Shown: positions 27,712 through 37,866, numbered from the stretch's first letter. The stretch is DNA of 58,879 nt from Dysgonomonas sp. 521 (GCF_010501055.1 NZ_QVMO01000026.1:1-58879); one strand, 5' to 3'. The notes: generated by a model from the letters alone, not told the origin. Numbers and translations: made by a program.

Positions 27712-30543
27712 TTAGAATACGGCTTTTATCCCTATATTGTAGTATCTGGTTTGTGGTGCAGTACCTACACTCATTTCCATCAGTTCACGTTCTTTAGAGA
27801 TAGTCAGTAGGTTAGCACCGCTCAAGTATGCTGAAAATTCCCTGATAAAACTCTTTTGCAGTATATGTTTCGGCAAGTCGTATGTTATCTGTACTTTAGC
27901 CAGATTAAACCGGTTAGCCTTGTACATCCAGTAGTCCGATGTACGGAAATTGTTACTTCCACTCTCGGTAGTCAAACGCGGATAAGTGGCTGTAGATTTC
28001 GTCTCTTCTGTCCAACGATCTCTTACTATGGCCGAGTATTTACCGTCTCCGTATACCCAGTAGTACGAGCTGTTCTTTATGCCATTAGAGCCAAAGCCGC
28101 CTGTACCCAGAGCGAAGAATGTAAAGTCTTTCCATTTCAGAGTCATGTTTATGCCCAATGTAAACGGATCTCCATACCATCCTCCTTTACCCAGATATAC
28201 AATATCTTTGTCATCAATAACGCCATCATTGTTCTGGTCGATATATTTAATATCTCCGGGTTTTACCGTACCGCCCAGCTTTTGTTCCGGAGCAGCTGCT
28301 ATTTCTTCTTCGCTTTGGAATAGCCCGGTGCTTTGAAGCCCCCAAATGCAGTCAATCGGTTTACCTTTCCGGTTTAGATATGCGTATTCATTCGCTTCAC
28401 TGCGTTTGGTTGCTTTCGTGTCATAGTAAGTTCCTGATACACCCAATGAAAAGTCAACTTCTCCCAGATTCTTGTTGAAGTTAACACTGAAATCGAATCC
28501 TACGCGCTTGTTATTATCATAATTCATATACGGAACAAATGATGCCGCCGGATAGTATGTAGATAAATAATTAGGGAAAAGAGTGCTTGGTGTTATAATA
28601 TGGCCTTCCATAGAGTTGATAAAAAATGACGCATCAGCCGTAATCATTTTCTGCCATAGCGAAGCTTTCAGACTGGTAGAGAATTCCTTACGCTTGATAA
28701 ATGTCAAATCTTTATTCTCGCCGCGTAAAGACATTGTATATTTCTCCAAACTGCCGTCGTACCAGCTCCATCCGTAATCCTGAGACCAGGCCGACTTGTA
28801 CATGTAGTAATCTGTAATATCAATGTCCTGATGCAGGATGCTACCCGAGGCGCTCAATACAAGATCGTCTACCACACTAGAACCGGAGAGGAACCCTTCG
28901 TTACTTAATCTCCAACCCAATGTAAGCGATGGCGAGAAAGCGTTTCGGTGTCCTTCGGCCAGTTTGGCGGAATGTATCACTGCTGCTCCGAAGTCGGCAT
29001 AATACCTGTTCTGGTAATTGTAACCAAGCTGTAAAGCCAGATTCGCATTAGAGGTCTTATGATACTCGGTGGATACGGTCTGCTGATAACCGGAAGCGAT
29101 AAGCATAGCCGACACATTGTGATCGTTTGCGAAGGTGTTTACATAGTCAAACTGTCCGGAAAAGGCCATTGTCTGTGTATCGGCACTGCCGCTTACATTC
29201 TGAGTTCCGGGTCTTTTATCATTGTTATACTTTGTCAGGTTTACAATTATGTCGTTACCATTATAGTTTGACCATGTAGGTGCATATACCGAATATGTGT
29301 TATCGAAAGACGTTGTATATCCTGTGGCATAATCCACCGCGAATTTAGTATGGAACGACAGTCCCTTCAGTGTCCTGTTCAGGTCGATATCCACACCTGT
29401 ATCAAACTGAAAATAACGGCTGGTGTATTTACTGCTCCCTGCGGCATAAATATCTCCAAATACATTCGTCTGATCTATTTGCGTACCGCCAAGAAAGTAT
29501 TTACCATCAATAATATTATCAGTGTTGTTTACCAAATCCCAGGCAGTCAAAGCATTCTGATCGATATAACTTAGAGGAATCAAGGGTGCCACCCTATTGG
29601 GACGGAATGTAGATGCAGCTCCCCAGTAGTTTCCTTTGGCACTTTTTGCGTCATAGAATGTAGCGTTGGCATTGATATATGCGCTGATAGTGTTACTTAT
29701 CATCACATCTACGTTTCCACGTACATTCAGACGGTTGACTCCATTGTCTTTTGCTTCTCCGATCTTGAACAGGTCATTTTGATGATAATAACCGATATTG
29801 CTGTAAAAATGAGCACGTTTACCTCCACCTGTAATTTCAGCTGTTACTTCCGAACGGTTATATACTTTCTTCAAATGTTCGGAAGAATAAAAATCTACAT
29901 TCGGATAACGGTATGGGTTTTTCCCGGAGGCATAGTTATAGATGTCTGTTTCGCTGTATAATGAAGACAGCCCATCGTTGCCACGCGCTTCGTTGTAAAG
30001 TGTCATATATTCGGCAGAACCCAGATATTCGGGATAGCTCTTCGATACATGGAAACCGGTATTGGCACGTACACTTATGTTAAGACCCTCCGTTTTACCC
30101 CTCTTGGTGGTAATATAGACAACGCCTTTGGATGCCTGGCTACCATAAAGGACTACAGCCTGTGCCCCTTTCAGGAATGTTATCTGATCTATTTCGCTAG
30201 GTAAAACATTGTTGGCGACACGGGGGATGCCATCTACCAGCACCAGGTATCCGTCCATACCCCATAGCGAACTTCCATTCCAGCCGCCGATATATCCCTG
30301 CATGTTATCCAAACTATATGTATTATAGTTCTTCTTGGTCAGTTCTTCGACATTAACTACAGATACACCACCCAGCAGATCGTTTTGCGCTACTTTCCGG
30401 AATGCGACCTGCACCAATGATTGCTTGTCTTTATCGTTACTGAGTGAATCCGTATCATTTTCGGCAATAGTCTGTGCCTTTATCACAAAAGGAGAAAGGA
30501 CAAACATAGCGCATAAAATGAATCTTGATTGTATATATTTCAT
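27712..30543 (-). CDS. xusC: SusC-like TonB-dependent outer-membrane porin, second pair
   Basis: The 943-residue protein has a signal peptide ending VIKAQ. It lacks the N-terminal carboxypeptidase-regulatory-like domain found in most SusC proteins and in the partner at 32,540. The plug begins near residue 45 (LLGGVSVVNVEELTKKN) and contains YLVLVDGIPR and GVVYITTKRG. The 22-strand barrel follows and ends in aromatic YYNIGIKAVF, as expected for BAM-dependent insertion. It imports large oligosaccharides, using TonB energy, with its SusD cap. It lies 44 bp after the upstream SusD gene. Confidence 0.94.
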   Translation of the reverse strand: MKYIQSRFILCAMFVLSPFVIKAQTIAENDTDSLSNDKDKQSLVQVAFRKVAQNDLLGGVSVVNVEELTKKNYNTYSLDNMQGYIGGWNGSSLWGMDGYLVLVDGIPRVANNVLPSEIDQITFLKGAQAVVLYGSQASKGVVYITTKRGKTEGLNISVRANTGFHVSKSYPEYLGSAEYMTLYNEARGNDGLSSLYSETDIYNYASGKNPYRYPNVDFYSSEHLKKVYNRSEVTAEITGGGKRAHFYSNIGYYHQNDLFKIGEAKDNGVNRLNVRGNVDVMISNTISAYINANATFYDAKSAKGNYWGAASTFRPNRVAPLIPLSYIDQNALTAWDLVNNTDNIIDGKYFLGGTQIDQTNVFGDIYAAGSSKYTSRYFQFDTGVDIDLNRTLKGLSFHTKFAVDYATGYTTSFDNTYSVYAPTWSNYNGNDIIVNLTKYNNDKRPGTQNVSGSADTQTMAFSGQFDYVNTFANDHNVSAMLIASGYQQTVSTEYHKTSNANLALQLGYNYQNRYYADFGAAVIHSAKLAEGHRNAFSPSLTLGWRLSNEGFLSGSSVVDDLVLSASGSILHQDIDITDYYMYKSAWSQDYGWSWYDGSLEKYTMSLRGENKDLTFIKRKEFSTSLKASLWQKMITADASFFINSMEGHIITPSTLFPNYLSTYYPAASFVPYMNYDNNKRVGFDFSVNFNKNLGEVDFSLGVSGTYYDTKATKRSEANEYAYLNRKGKPIDCIWGLQSTGLFQSEEEIAAAPEQKLGGTVKPGDIKYIDQNNDGVIDDKDIVYLGKGGWYGDPFTLGINMTLKWKDFTFFALGTGGFGSNGIKNSSYYWVYGDGKYSAIVRDRWTEETKSTATYPRLTTESGSNNFRTSDYWMYKANRFNLAKVQITYDLPKHILQKSFIREFSAYLSGANLLTISKERELMEMSVGTAPQTRYYNIGIKAVF

Positions 30544-30587
30544 CGTTTATTCGTTTATAATTAGACATTGGTTTACTCTGCTGGGAT

Positions 30588-32528
30588 TTACCAGCCCGGA
30601 TTTTGTCCGAATTCCAGATACAGATATACATCATCGTCAGGAAGAGGGAACCAGTAATGTTTTGTTCCATACACGCGGGTAAGAATAGTTTCTTGTCTGA
30701 AATTGCCTACTCTGGCATCTTTAGGGTCATTATCCTTGAAGAAATCCACACTTTCTATACGGTCAAATTCCTGAGAAGTCTTTACTGTATATGGATATTC
30801 AGTAAGAAGCAACCAACGTTGTAAATCATTGAAGCGGAATCCTTCGAACGAAAGTTCTACGGCACGTTCCCTGCGAATTTCATTCATAAATTTATGCTTA
30901 TCGGAAGTATAAGCACTGGTGATTTGCCCTGCTCCTACACGGTCGCGGATAGTGTTGAGCGCATCTGTTGCTGTTTTAGAGAAATTGGCTGATTTGCCTG
31001 CAGCCCCACCAAATGCAGCACAGGATTCTGCGTACATCAGGTAAATATCAGCTAAGCGCATATAAGGTAAATAAGAATGGAAGTTTCCGCCCCAATCGTA
31101 AGTCCTGTCATATTCGTTACAAGTGTGAGGAACGAGCTTCTGAATAAAATAACCGGTACGGCTTGCATTGGCTACCGGCCTCATAGCTCCGTTGCTATAA
31201 AGGCTGCAATAGCGCAGATATTCCATATCGGCCGGCATTGCACCATTTACATATTTGAATCCATCGAATACGATATCATGATAGAAACGAGGGTCACGGT
31301 CCTTGAACGGATAGTTAGGGTCGAAGCCCGAATTAGGATCATCCAAAGGCAAACCATTGGCCATACCATACAGATTCACATAATTGGCTGTTGGCTGATG
31401 AATAACATTGTCATGTCCTACCAGGTTGGCAACCTTCGGTCCGAATACTTTCGATGTATTCCAGTTGCTGGCATTATAATCAGGGGATGGCCCGCGGAAG
31501 ATAGCCTCTACCGAACCCGGTTGCAGCCAGTTCTGGCGAGTTGTATAAAATATATCGGAATAGCAGGATGAAGCGCTTGAAGACCTTTCATGCTCGTATA
31601 TATTTTTATAGTTAAATTCGGCCAGGGCATATTGGGTCTGACCGCTCTCTACAAGGTTGAGAAGTTCGCCAAAAGCTTCTGCCGCCTTTTTGCAATATTC
31701 TTCATCGTAGTTGTAAGTCTGGCCACCTCCAAGTTGCGCGCCATTTTTCATCAAAGGACTACCAGCCCATAAGTAGTTTTTACCCAAGTATCCCAATGCC
31801 ATAATCTTATTGATGCGCAATTGGTTTTTACCCACGGTATTCTTACCTGCGGTCGTATTATCCCAATCGATAGGCAACAAATCTGCCGCTTTCCTGAAAT
31901 CGGCCGCAGCCTTATCAGCACACTCCTGATAACTTAGCCGGGGCAAGGTCAACGAGCCTGTAGCATCCAGTATCTGATCTACATACGGAAGACCTCCAAA
32001 GTATGCCATCAACTCGAAATGCCACCATGCTCTGAAGAAGTATAATTGTCCCTCTATCAAGTTCCTTTCTTCTTGCGAAGCCTTCAGTTTATCTATATTT
32101 GCAATCCCCTCATTAGCCTTGCTGATACAATACCATGCATGAGGCCACAATGAGTGATTTTTTGGCGATCCGTCTCCGGTAGAGGTAGAGTTGCTTCCAT
32201 CTCTGAACAGCCAGTTGCCTGTAGTGCTCCATGCTCGGAAGTTGCCCAAGTCTGCCTGATGAGTCATACGATTGTCGGCTTCCGGATTGAAGATCTCATC
32301 GTCTCCCCAGTTCCACGAAGGACACCAGTTACATTTTTCCTTATCGGGAATACAGTTATAAATTTCTTCTATATAGCCTTGGAAATTTATAAAATTCTTG
32401 AACGCCTCTTCTTCCGATACAGTAGAGTCCGGTTCCTTATCCAGATAATCTTCACAAGAAGTCAGACCCATTCCCAACATTAAGGACAGAATACCGCTCC
32501 ACAAAAAAGTCTTATATATTTTTTTCAT
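30588..32528 (-). CDS. xusB: SusD-like glycan-binding lipoprotein, first pair
   Basis: The 646-residue RagB/SusD family lipoprotein has lipobox GLTSC, followed by EDYLDKEPDST, a very common SusD start. GQLYFFRAWWHFELMAYFGG is the conserved helix pair near residue 165. RRERAVELSFEGFRFNDLQRW is the C-terminal hallmark, followed by the usual ending near GQNPGW. It lies 11 bp after the first SusC gene, with which it should form the SusCD complex at the outer membrane. Two distinct SusCD pairs in one operon are the defining trait of Xus loci. Confidence 0.95.
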   Translation of the reverse strand: MKKIYKTFLWSGILSLMLGMGLTSCEDYLDKEPDSTVSEEEAFKNFINFQGYIEEIYNCIPDKEKCNWCPSWNWGDDEIFNPEADNRMTHQADLGNFRAWSTTGNWLFRDGSNSTSTGDGSPKNHSLWPHAWYCISKANEGIANIDKLKASQEERNLIEGQLYFFRAWWHFELMAYFGGLPYVDQILDATGSLTLPRLSYQECADKAAADFRKAADLLPIDWDNTTAGKNTVGKNQLRINKIMALGYLGKNYLWAGSPLMKNGAQLGGGQTYNYDEEYCKKAAEAFGELLNLVESGQTQYALAEFNYKNIYEHERSSSASSCYSDIFYTTRQNWLQPGSVEAIFRGPSPDYNASNWNTSKVFGPKVANLVGHDNVIHQPTANYVNLYGMANGLPLDDPNSGFDPNYPFKDRDPRFYHDIVFDGFKYVNGAMPADMEYLRYCSLYSNGAMRPVANASRTGYFIQKLVPHTCNEYDRTYDWGGNFHSYLPYMRLADIYLMYAESCAAFGGAAGKSANFSKTATDALNTIRDRVGAGQITSAYTSDKHKFMNEIRRERAVELSFEGFRFNDLQRWLLLTEYPYTVKTSQEFDRIESVDFFKDNDPKDARVGNFRQETILTRVYGTKHYWFPLPDDDVYLYLEFGQNPGW

Positions 32529-32539
32529 CTTCTTCGATA

Positions 32540-35500
32540 TTATAATGAGAATTTTATACCTAAATTGTAACGTCTCACTGTAGGGTAAGCTCCTAGATAA
32601 CCGGCGCCGGACAAATTGGATTCGCGGTCGTCAGGCATTCTTGTCCACAACCATAGGTTATTACCATTGAGATATATTTTCAGATTATTTACACCTAGTT
32701 TTTTTATCCAGCCACTTGTAAAAGTATAAGCGACTTCGGCATTTTTCAGACGGATATATGAACCGTCATACAAATGTTGAGTACTGGTGTTGTAGCTTGG
32801 GCTGGAAGACCAGCGCGGCACAACTACATCGGCAGAGGTGTTTTCTTTCGACCACCATGTACCTATATCATATACGGTATTCAATTTGTTGCCAAAGCTG
32901 GTTAAGCTCACATCTCTGGTTACATTGGTCACTCCATAGAACTGAACAAAGGCACTGAACCCTTTCCACTCGAAACCGACAGTGGCATTGAATGTGTTCT
33001 GCGGAGTACCGGAGTAGCCGTAAGGGACTAAATCCTTGTTATCGATGACGCCATCTCCATTGAAGTCGATAATATTATAATCGCCGGGCAGCTTATGTGA
33101 GTCATTCGTATCGTGCCGCGTACTTCCATATAGTTGGTCATAAGTATTCACATATCCGGCATCTACATAAGAGGTGTACTGACCCATACTGTATCCGGCA
33201 GATTTTTGATAGGCCGGCCTTAGAGCCTGGTCATCTTTTTGTAATATCTTATTTTTGGAATGTGTCATATTGAAGTTACCCCAAAGCCGTAGTTGATTCG
33301 AAAATGTTTTGTTTATACGTAGTTCCAGTTCATAACCACTGGTGCGTACTTTACCTATATTGGCCGTAGGGGGCGTTGCTCCCAGATAGGAAGGCACCGA
33401 ACGGTCGTCTCCCCAAACAAGGATGTCTTTCCGCTCGTCGCGGAATATATCCACACTACCGATAAAGAGGCCATTGAGGAATGAATAATCGGCGCCGACA
33501 TTCAATTTCTTCACGGTTTCCCATTTTACATCAGCATTGCCCAGTGCAGATTTTCTGTACCAAGTGTATGGGCTTGTTCCATGATTCAGGTCCATTGATG
33601 CATTTCCTCCATAAGCCCATTGAGTCATATACAACCAGCGCCTTGCCGAATCAAATTTGTCGCCGCCCAGATTGTCGTCTCCGATTTCTCCATACGAAGC
33701 CCTGACTTTGAACATATCTATAAACTTGAGCCCCTGCATGAATTTTTCTCCGCTTAACATCCAGCCTATAGCTCCGGAGTTGAAGAATGCAAAACGATTC
33801 TCTTTACTGAATTTATCGGAACCGTTATATGCCCCATTGTATTCGATAAAATATTTATCGGCATAATCGTAAGTTGTACGGAACGCCCAGTCTTCGCGAT
33901 AGATCGGCATCACACTACCTCTGGCTTCTTCCTGACGGCTAAAAACGCCCATAGCAGTAAGGTTATGTTTGCCGAATTGACGAGCCCAGTTCAATTGAAC
34001 CTGGTAGTAAAGGTTACGTACAGTTTCGTCGTTCTTCACAGCACCTCCGGATGTAGCCCAGTTGACACCTTGCATCCAGTCGAATTTGTTGTTGGCGTCG
34101 TAATTTTGCTGATTGTATACAATCCCGGTTTCAGGGTCTATCCATTTGGCCTGAGCCGAGTTGTTCATGTCATTGATTCCTCTCTCGAATTCCACGAAGA
34201 TATTATCCCACGCTACAGTACCTCTTGCTGTCAGGCCTTTTGTTATAAAGCTTAGATCCTGTTCTAAAGTAAAGTCTGTATTGATACGTGTGGTAGTGGT
34301 TTGCATCGTTCCGCCTAAGGAGATCGTAGCAGCGGAGTTTGTTACGTTCGAAATATTAGGATAGTACCCCCAGGAACCATCCGAATATTGAGGTAAGAAA
34401 ACGTCCGGCGCAATATTGTATGCTCCCGACCACTGTTGAGCTACTGCCCATGTAGAATTGTCTGTTTGTCCCCAAGGTGTTTTCTTTATAGCGTTCGAAC
34501 CAGCCAGATTCACTTTGAACAGGGTGGTTTTTGTAATCTGAAAATCGAGATTACTACGCACATTGAGGCGGTCATATCCATATCCGGCATTATAATTACG
34601 TCCGTTATCATAGACACGATAAAGGTCTCCCTCATGTACAAAATCGGCGGATGCAAAGTATTTCACGTACTTAGTTCCCCCCGAGATATTTATATTCGCG
34701 TTGTAAGACATTGCCGCATTTTTGAAAAGGGCGTCCTGCCAATCTACATTGGGATAGCGCTCTCTCTGTTCTATTGAAGTCTGATTCCGGTAGTTGTTGA
34801 TAAAAGACTGCGGTCTGATGTATTCCCATGAATCAGGAGTCAATGCCAACTCGTGTTCAATGGCTGTATTGCGTGCCATTAAGGCGTCATAAGAGTCTAA
34901 CTTGTTTGGGAGCTTCGATGGCGATTTTAAAGTCGCATTAAAACCTACATCTATTTTTGCTCTGCCATCCGACCCCCTTTTGGTTGTGATAAGGATTACT
35001 CCATTTGCTCCCTTTACCCCATATACAGCAGTAGCAGAGGCATCTTTCAGAACAGAAATAGATTCAACTGAACTGATGTCAACAGAACTCATCGGACGTT
35101 CGATACCATCTACTAAAACCAATGGATCACTATTATTCCATGAGCTTGCACCACGGATCACTATTTGAGGTTCTTCCTCTCCCGGCATACCCGTACTCTG
35201 TGTTGTAATCACACCCGGCAAATTCCCCGTCAATGCGGCTCCAATGTCGGAAACACCGGCTGCGCGCTCCAATACTTTTCCGGTCGTTTGCGTAATAGCG
35301 CCTACTACACTGGCCTTTTTCTGCTGGCCATATCCTACAACGATCACTTCGCCTAGGATGGCATTATTTTCTGATAATACTACTTTGAAATGGCTCTTTC
35401 CTGCAATGCTTATTTCTTGCGTTGCCATTCCGACGTATGTAACTACAATGGTTTTTGTTCCGGCAGGAACATTTAACGAAAAGTTCCCATCATAATCTGT

Positions 35501-35683
35501 GATGGTTCCTATTGCAGTATTCCCTTTCAATGTAATGTTGGCCCCAATGAGAGGTTCATCGCTCTCATCTACTACATTTCCTGTAATAATATTCCCGTTC
35601 TGCGCTCTTGCTGTTAAGCATATAAATAGCAGAAAAAGACATAAGCCAGGAATTTTCCAAACTTGCTTTGTTTTATTATTCAT
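32540..35683 (-). CDS. xusA: SusC-like TonB-dependent outer-membrane porin, first pair
   Basis: First gene of the xus operon, 1047 residues. A signal peptide is followed by a carboxypeptidase-regulatory-like domain (residues 30-115: ITGNVVDESDEPLIGANITL), then the TonB-box-like VIVVGYGQQKKASVVGAI. The plug has PLVLVDGIERP and ANGVILITTKRG, and the long barrel ends YNLGIKFSL. It imports xylan fragments with its SusD partner. The start is the first ATG after the 5' leader, and the signal sequence begins within 12 residues of it. The leader before it is about 315 nt. Confidence 0.95.
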   Translation of the reverse strand: MNNKTKQVWKIPGLCLFLLFICLTARAQNGNIITGNVVDESDEPLIGANITLKGNTAIGTITDYDGNFSLNVPAGTKTIVVTYVGMATQEISIAGKSHFKVVLSENNAILGEVIVVGYGQQKKASVVGAITQTTGKVLERAAGVSDIGAALTGNLPGVITTQSTGMPGEEEPQIVIRGASSWNNSDPLVLVDGIERPMSSVDISSVESISVLKDASATAVYGVKGANGVILITTKRGSDGRAKIDVGFNATLKSPSKLPNKLDSYDALMARNTAIEHELALTPDSWEYIRPQSFINNYRNQTSIEQRERYPNVDWQDALFKNAAMSYNANINISGGTKYVKYFASADFVHEGDLYRVYDNGRNYNAGYGYDRLNVRSNLDFQITKTTLFKVNLAGSNAIKKTPWGQTDNSTWAVAQQWSGAYNIAPDVFLPQYSDGSWGYYPNISNVTNSAATISLGGTMQTTTTRINTDFTLEQDLSFITKGLTARGTVAWDNIFVEFERGINDMNNSAQAKWIDPETGIVYNQQNYDANNKFDWMQGVNWATSGGAVKNDETVRNLYYQVQLNWARQFGKHNLTAMGVFSRQEEARGSVMPIYREDWAFRTTYDYADKYFIEYNGAYNGSDKFSKENRFAFFNSGAIGWMLSGEKFMQGLKFIDMFKVRASYGEIGDDNLGGDKFDSARRWLYMTQWAYGGNASMDLNHGTSPYTWYRKSALGNADVKWETVKKLNVGADYSFLNGLFIGSVDIFRDERKDILVWGDDRSVPSYLGATPPTANIGKVRTSGYELELRINKTFSNQLRLWGNFNMTHSKNKILQKDDQALRPAYQKSAGYSMGQYTSYVDAGYVNTYDQLYGSTRHDTNDSHKLPGDYNIIDFNGDGVIDNKDLVPYGYSGTPQNTFNATVGFEWKGFSAFVQFYGVTNVTRDVSLTSFGNKLNTVYDIGTWWSKENTSADVVVPRWSSSPSYNTSTQHLYDGSYIRLKNAEVAYTFTSGWIKKLGVNNLKIYLNGNNLWLWTRMPDDRESNLSGAGYLGAYPTVRRYNLGIKFSL

Positions 35684-35840
35684 TACTAGTTAGTTTTGTG
35701 CAATTAAAAAATTAATTATCATAATATGATTGGTTCAAATTGGTGAAGAGACTAACTATCATCAAGGTTTGTTTTCATGTATTAAATATTTTAAGTTAAC
35801 AAAAGCTGATTATGAGCTAATAGTAAATAGTATTCAAGGC

Positions 35841-35882
35841 TTCTGCGAATAATAGCAGAAATGGGGAGATTGGAAAATCCCC
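35841..35882 (-). other. Two hairpins in the xus leader RNA
   Basis: Plus-strand TTCTGC...GCAGAA (35841-35860) and GGGGAGATTGGAAAATCCCC (35863-35882) predict two adjacent hairpins within the 5' untranslated leader of the xus transcript. Neither is followed by a T-run, so they are not ordinary terminators. Apart from these and the promoter, the 35,684-36,245 gap shows nothing else. Confidence 0.55.
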
Positions 35883-36003
35883 GTTTAGTTTTCTTTGAAA
35901 AATTGATGTATAGAGAATGTCATGTTTTAGACTTAGGTTTTCTGAATAAAAAATCGTATTCTTCATATTTTCCAGTATTACGGTAGAATTTGTGAACTGG
36001 AAA

Positions 36004-36069
36004 CAAAAGTAAAATGAGCATACTTTTCTTATTCCCACTTTTAGATATTTTATTCCCACTTTTAGATAT
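36004..36069 (-). promoter_or_regulatory. Promoter and direct-repeat operator of the xus operon
   Basis: The -7 box on the minus strand is TACTTTTG (36011-36004). After 19 bp come two repeats of ATTCCCACTTTTAGATAT (plus-strand reading, 36031-36048 and 36052-36069), period 21 bp. The transcript would begin at about 35,997, giving a leader of about 315 nt. Both repeats and the AAAATGAG stretch between them and the -7 box are shared with the promoter at 18,338. Confidence 0.85.
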
Positions 36070-36245
36070 ATCGTACAGGAATAGGCTTGTGGCTTGTTTT
36101 CCGGTATATTGCCTTAGGGTTTTAGGCACGATGTGAGATGCCTCTGTAGCTTTGTGATGGGCACGAAGATGCTGAATTGCATGTTACGCAATAGGTGAAA
36201 TGTAAGAGGTTAGGTGTTTGGGCAACGGAGGTGTTTAAAAACGCC

Positions 36246-36278
36246 AGAAGGATTAGCTCAATCTGAACTAATCCTTCT
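36246..36278 (-). terminator. Terminator of the FISUMP gene at 36,309
   Basis: AGAAGGATTAG and CTAATCCTTCT form an 11-bp perfect stem, followed on the minus strand by GGCGTTTTT. It separates the FISUMP genes from the xus promoter. Confidence 0.8.
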
Positions 36279-36308
36279 GTATTAACTATACTGGTCTTTT
36301 ATCTATTC

Positions 36309-37703
36309 TTATTCTTTTATACAACGTACAGAACAACCCGCGGAACGAAACATTCTGTAAAAAGTGTCAACACCTCCAGAATAGAAAGCAATATCATAAG
36401 ACACAGCATTCCCATCTTTGAGTGTACTTGTGCTAGTCCAGTAGTTTCCATTACCTGTAGCTCCTATAAACCATATATCCATAAAATCCCGATAGCCTCC
36501 AATTGGCAAATAAAGGATATCTGCTAAAGCAAAGCCTCCGGGTGCTTTATTTGCGGGTATTGCAATCCCTTTTATATATGTCCAGGAGTTAGCTGTAGCC
36601 TGGCTTGGGATGCCAGCACCTGAAACTTTATATATCGACTGCCATTGTTCTCTACTAGGAACTTTCCATCCGGTAGGACAAGGATCGCTTGCGGTCTTAA
36701 GCTGGTTACGCTTCTCAGTTCCATCTCCCCATAATGTGTCTGATTGAGGATTGCGCCAGTCATCTTTTGATCCAGTATAACCTGGTATGTATTTACCGTA
36801 TTGAGGCCTGTCAGATAAGACTTGTCCATTAGCATCCAAATCGGTTAATTGGGCTATAGTTGAAGAAGTGCCGAATCCTGTTGCTGGGTATTGTAAAGAA
36901 GACCTTTCCTGATGTCCGTCAGCCTTACGCCCCCACTGGAAAAGGTAGCCTAACATATTGCAAGGATTGGTTTCGTTCTCATCTCCCAGATTCACATGGG
37001 CAAAGGTTTCTTTCTCCAGCGCTGTACCTGCCTCATTCCATGCGTTTACATAGATAGGCGACAGTGAGCCTTTGGTAGCCCTCACCACCAATACTTCGTA
37101 ATCAATGGTTTGCTTTATTTCCCCATCAATCTCCATTTGGCAGGTGAATTTTACAGTCTTTTTATAGTTGCCGAGTTCATCCTTCTCTAATGCCAGGTTG
37201 GAGGGAGGAGTATATGCGTAAGTATCGGAAGTAGCGCCTTCCACAGCCTGCCCGTCTACTACCCATTGGTACGAAGTGGGTGCGGGAGTTGCAGAATAAT
37301 TTATCCATAGATTAAGCGTCTGGTAAGTAAACATATAAGGGATGCAGCTGTTTACGGTAGCTTCTCTGGTTATAGGATATGTAGGAGTTTCTCCCTTGCA
37401 GGTGGATATCCATTTGGTACCGCTCCAAAACTCAAGGCAGTCATTTGATGTGTTGTATATGGTCAGTCCTTTAGCCAAACCGGTGGCATTGTCTTGGAAC
37501 TTCTGTGTTGTAGTTATATCGTCACGCTCTTGTGTAGACAGTATCGGCATGCGAAGCCCTGCACTCTCGTTTGAGATCAATTCGAGCACCGAGAAGATTT
37601 CAGGCTCCTTATTGCCTCCCATCGTTACCTGTGCCTGCAAGCTTATTGTCAGCGACAATAAGCAGGCAGTAAGGGTTGTTTTTATTAATTTGTTTGTTTT
37701 CAT
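36309..37703 (-). CDS. Secreted FISUMP-domain protein
   Basis: The 464-residue protein has a signal peptide ending SLQAQ. After a short conserved N-terminal segment (SVLELISNESAGLRMPILS and LEFWSGTKWIS) comes an Ig/PKD-like domain (residues 115-200, SYQWVVDGQAVEGA). The FISUMP (Fibrobacter succinogenes major paralogous) domain spans residues 245-464, with DDWRNP, DPCPTGWKVPSREQWQSIY, NYWTSTST and the terminal GCSVRCIKE. The fold is expected to be C-type-lectin-like; the ligand and role are unknown. It is very similar in its leader and N-terminus to the protein encoded at 37,867, which points to a recent duplication. It is not followed by a sorting motif I recognise. Confidence 0.88.
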   Translation of the reverse strand: MKTNKLIKTTLTACLLSLTISLQAQVTMGGNKEPEIFSVLELISNESAGLRMPILSTQERDDITTTQKFQDNATGLAKGLTIYNTSNDCLEFWSGTKWISTCKGETPTYPITREATVNSCIPYMFTYQTLNLWINYSATPAPTSYQWVVDGQAVEGATSDTYAYTPPSNLALEKDELGNYKKTVKFTCQMEIDGEIKQTIDYEVLVVRATKGSLSPIYVNAWNEAGTALEKETFAHVNLGDENETNPCNMLGYLFQWGRKADGHQERSSLQYPATGFGTSSTIAQLTDLDANGQVLSDRPQYGKYIPGYTGSKDDWRNPQSDTLWGDGTEKRNQLKTASDPCPTGWKVPSREQWQSIYKVSGAGIPSQATANSWTYIKGIAIPANKAPGGFALADILYLPIGGYRDFMDIWFIGATGNGNYWTSTSTLKDGNAVSYDIAFYSGGVDTFYRMFRSAGCSVRCIKE

Positions 37704-37803
37704 ATATTGTTTTATTTATTAAGTAATGAAAAGAATTTATTACAACATTAGTTGTTTAACCCTTCCCTCTTGGGGGACTTAACCTTGCTGCTGCACGATT
37801 GTA

Positions 37804-37828
37804 TCGTGTGGTTGTTAAAGCCACACGA
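37804..37828. other. Hairpin between two FISUMP genes
   Basis: TCGTGTGG and CCACACGA form a perfect 8-bp stem with a 9-base loop. There is no T-run, so a terminator role is uncertain. Confidence 0.35.
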
Positions 37829-37866
37829 AAGATTCGCGCGGTAGCGAGAGCTCCCTGCGCTCGCTT

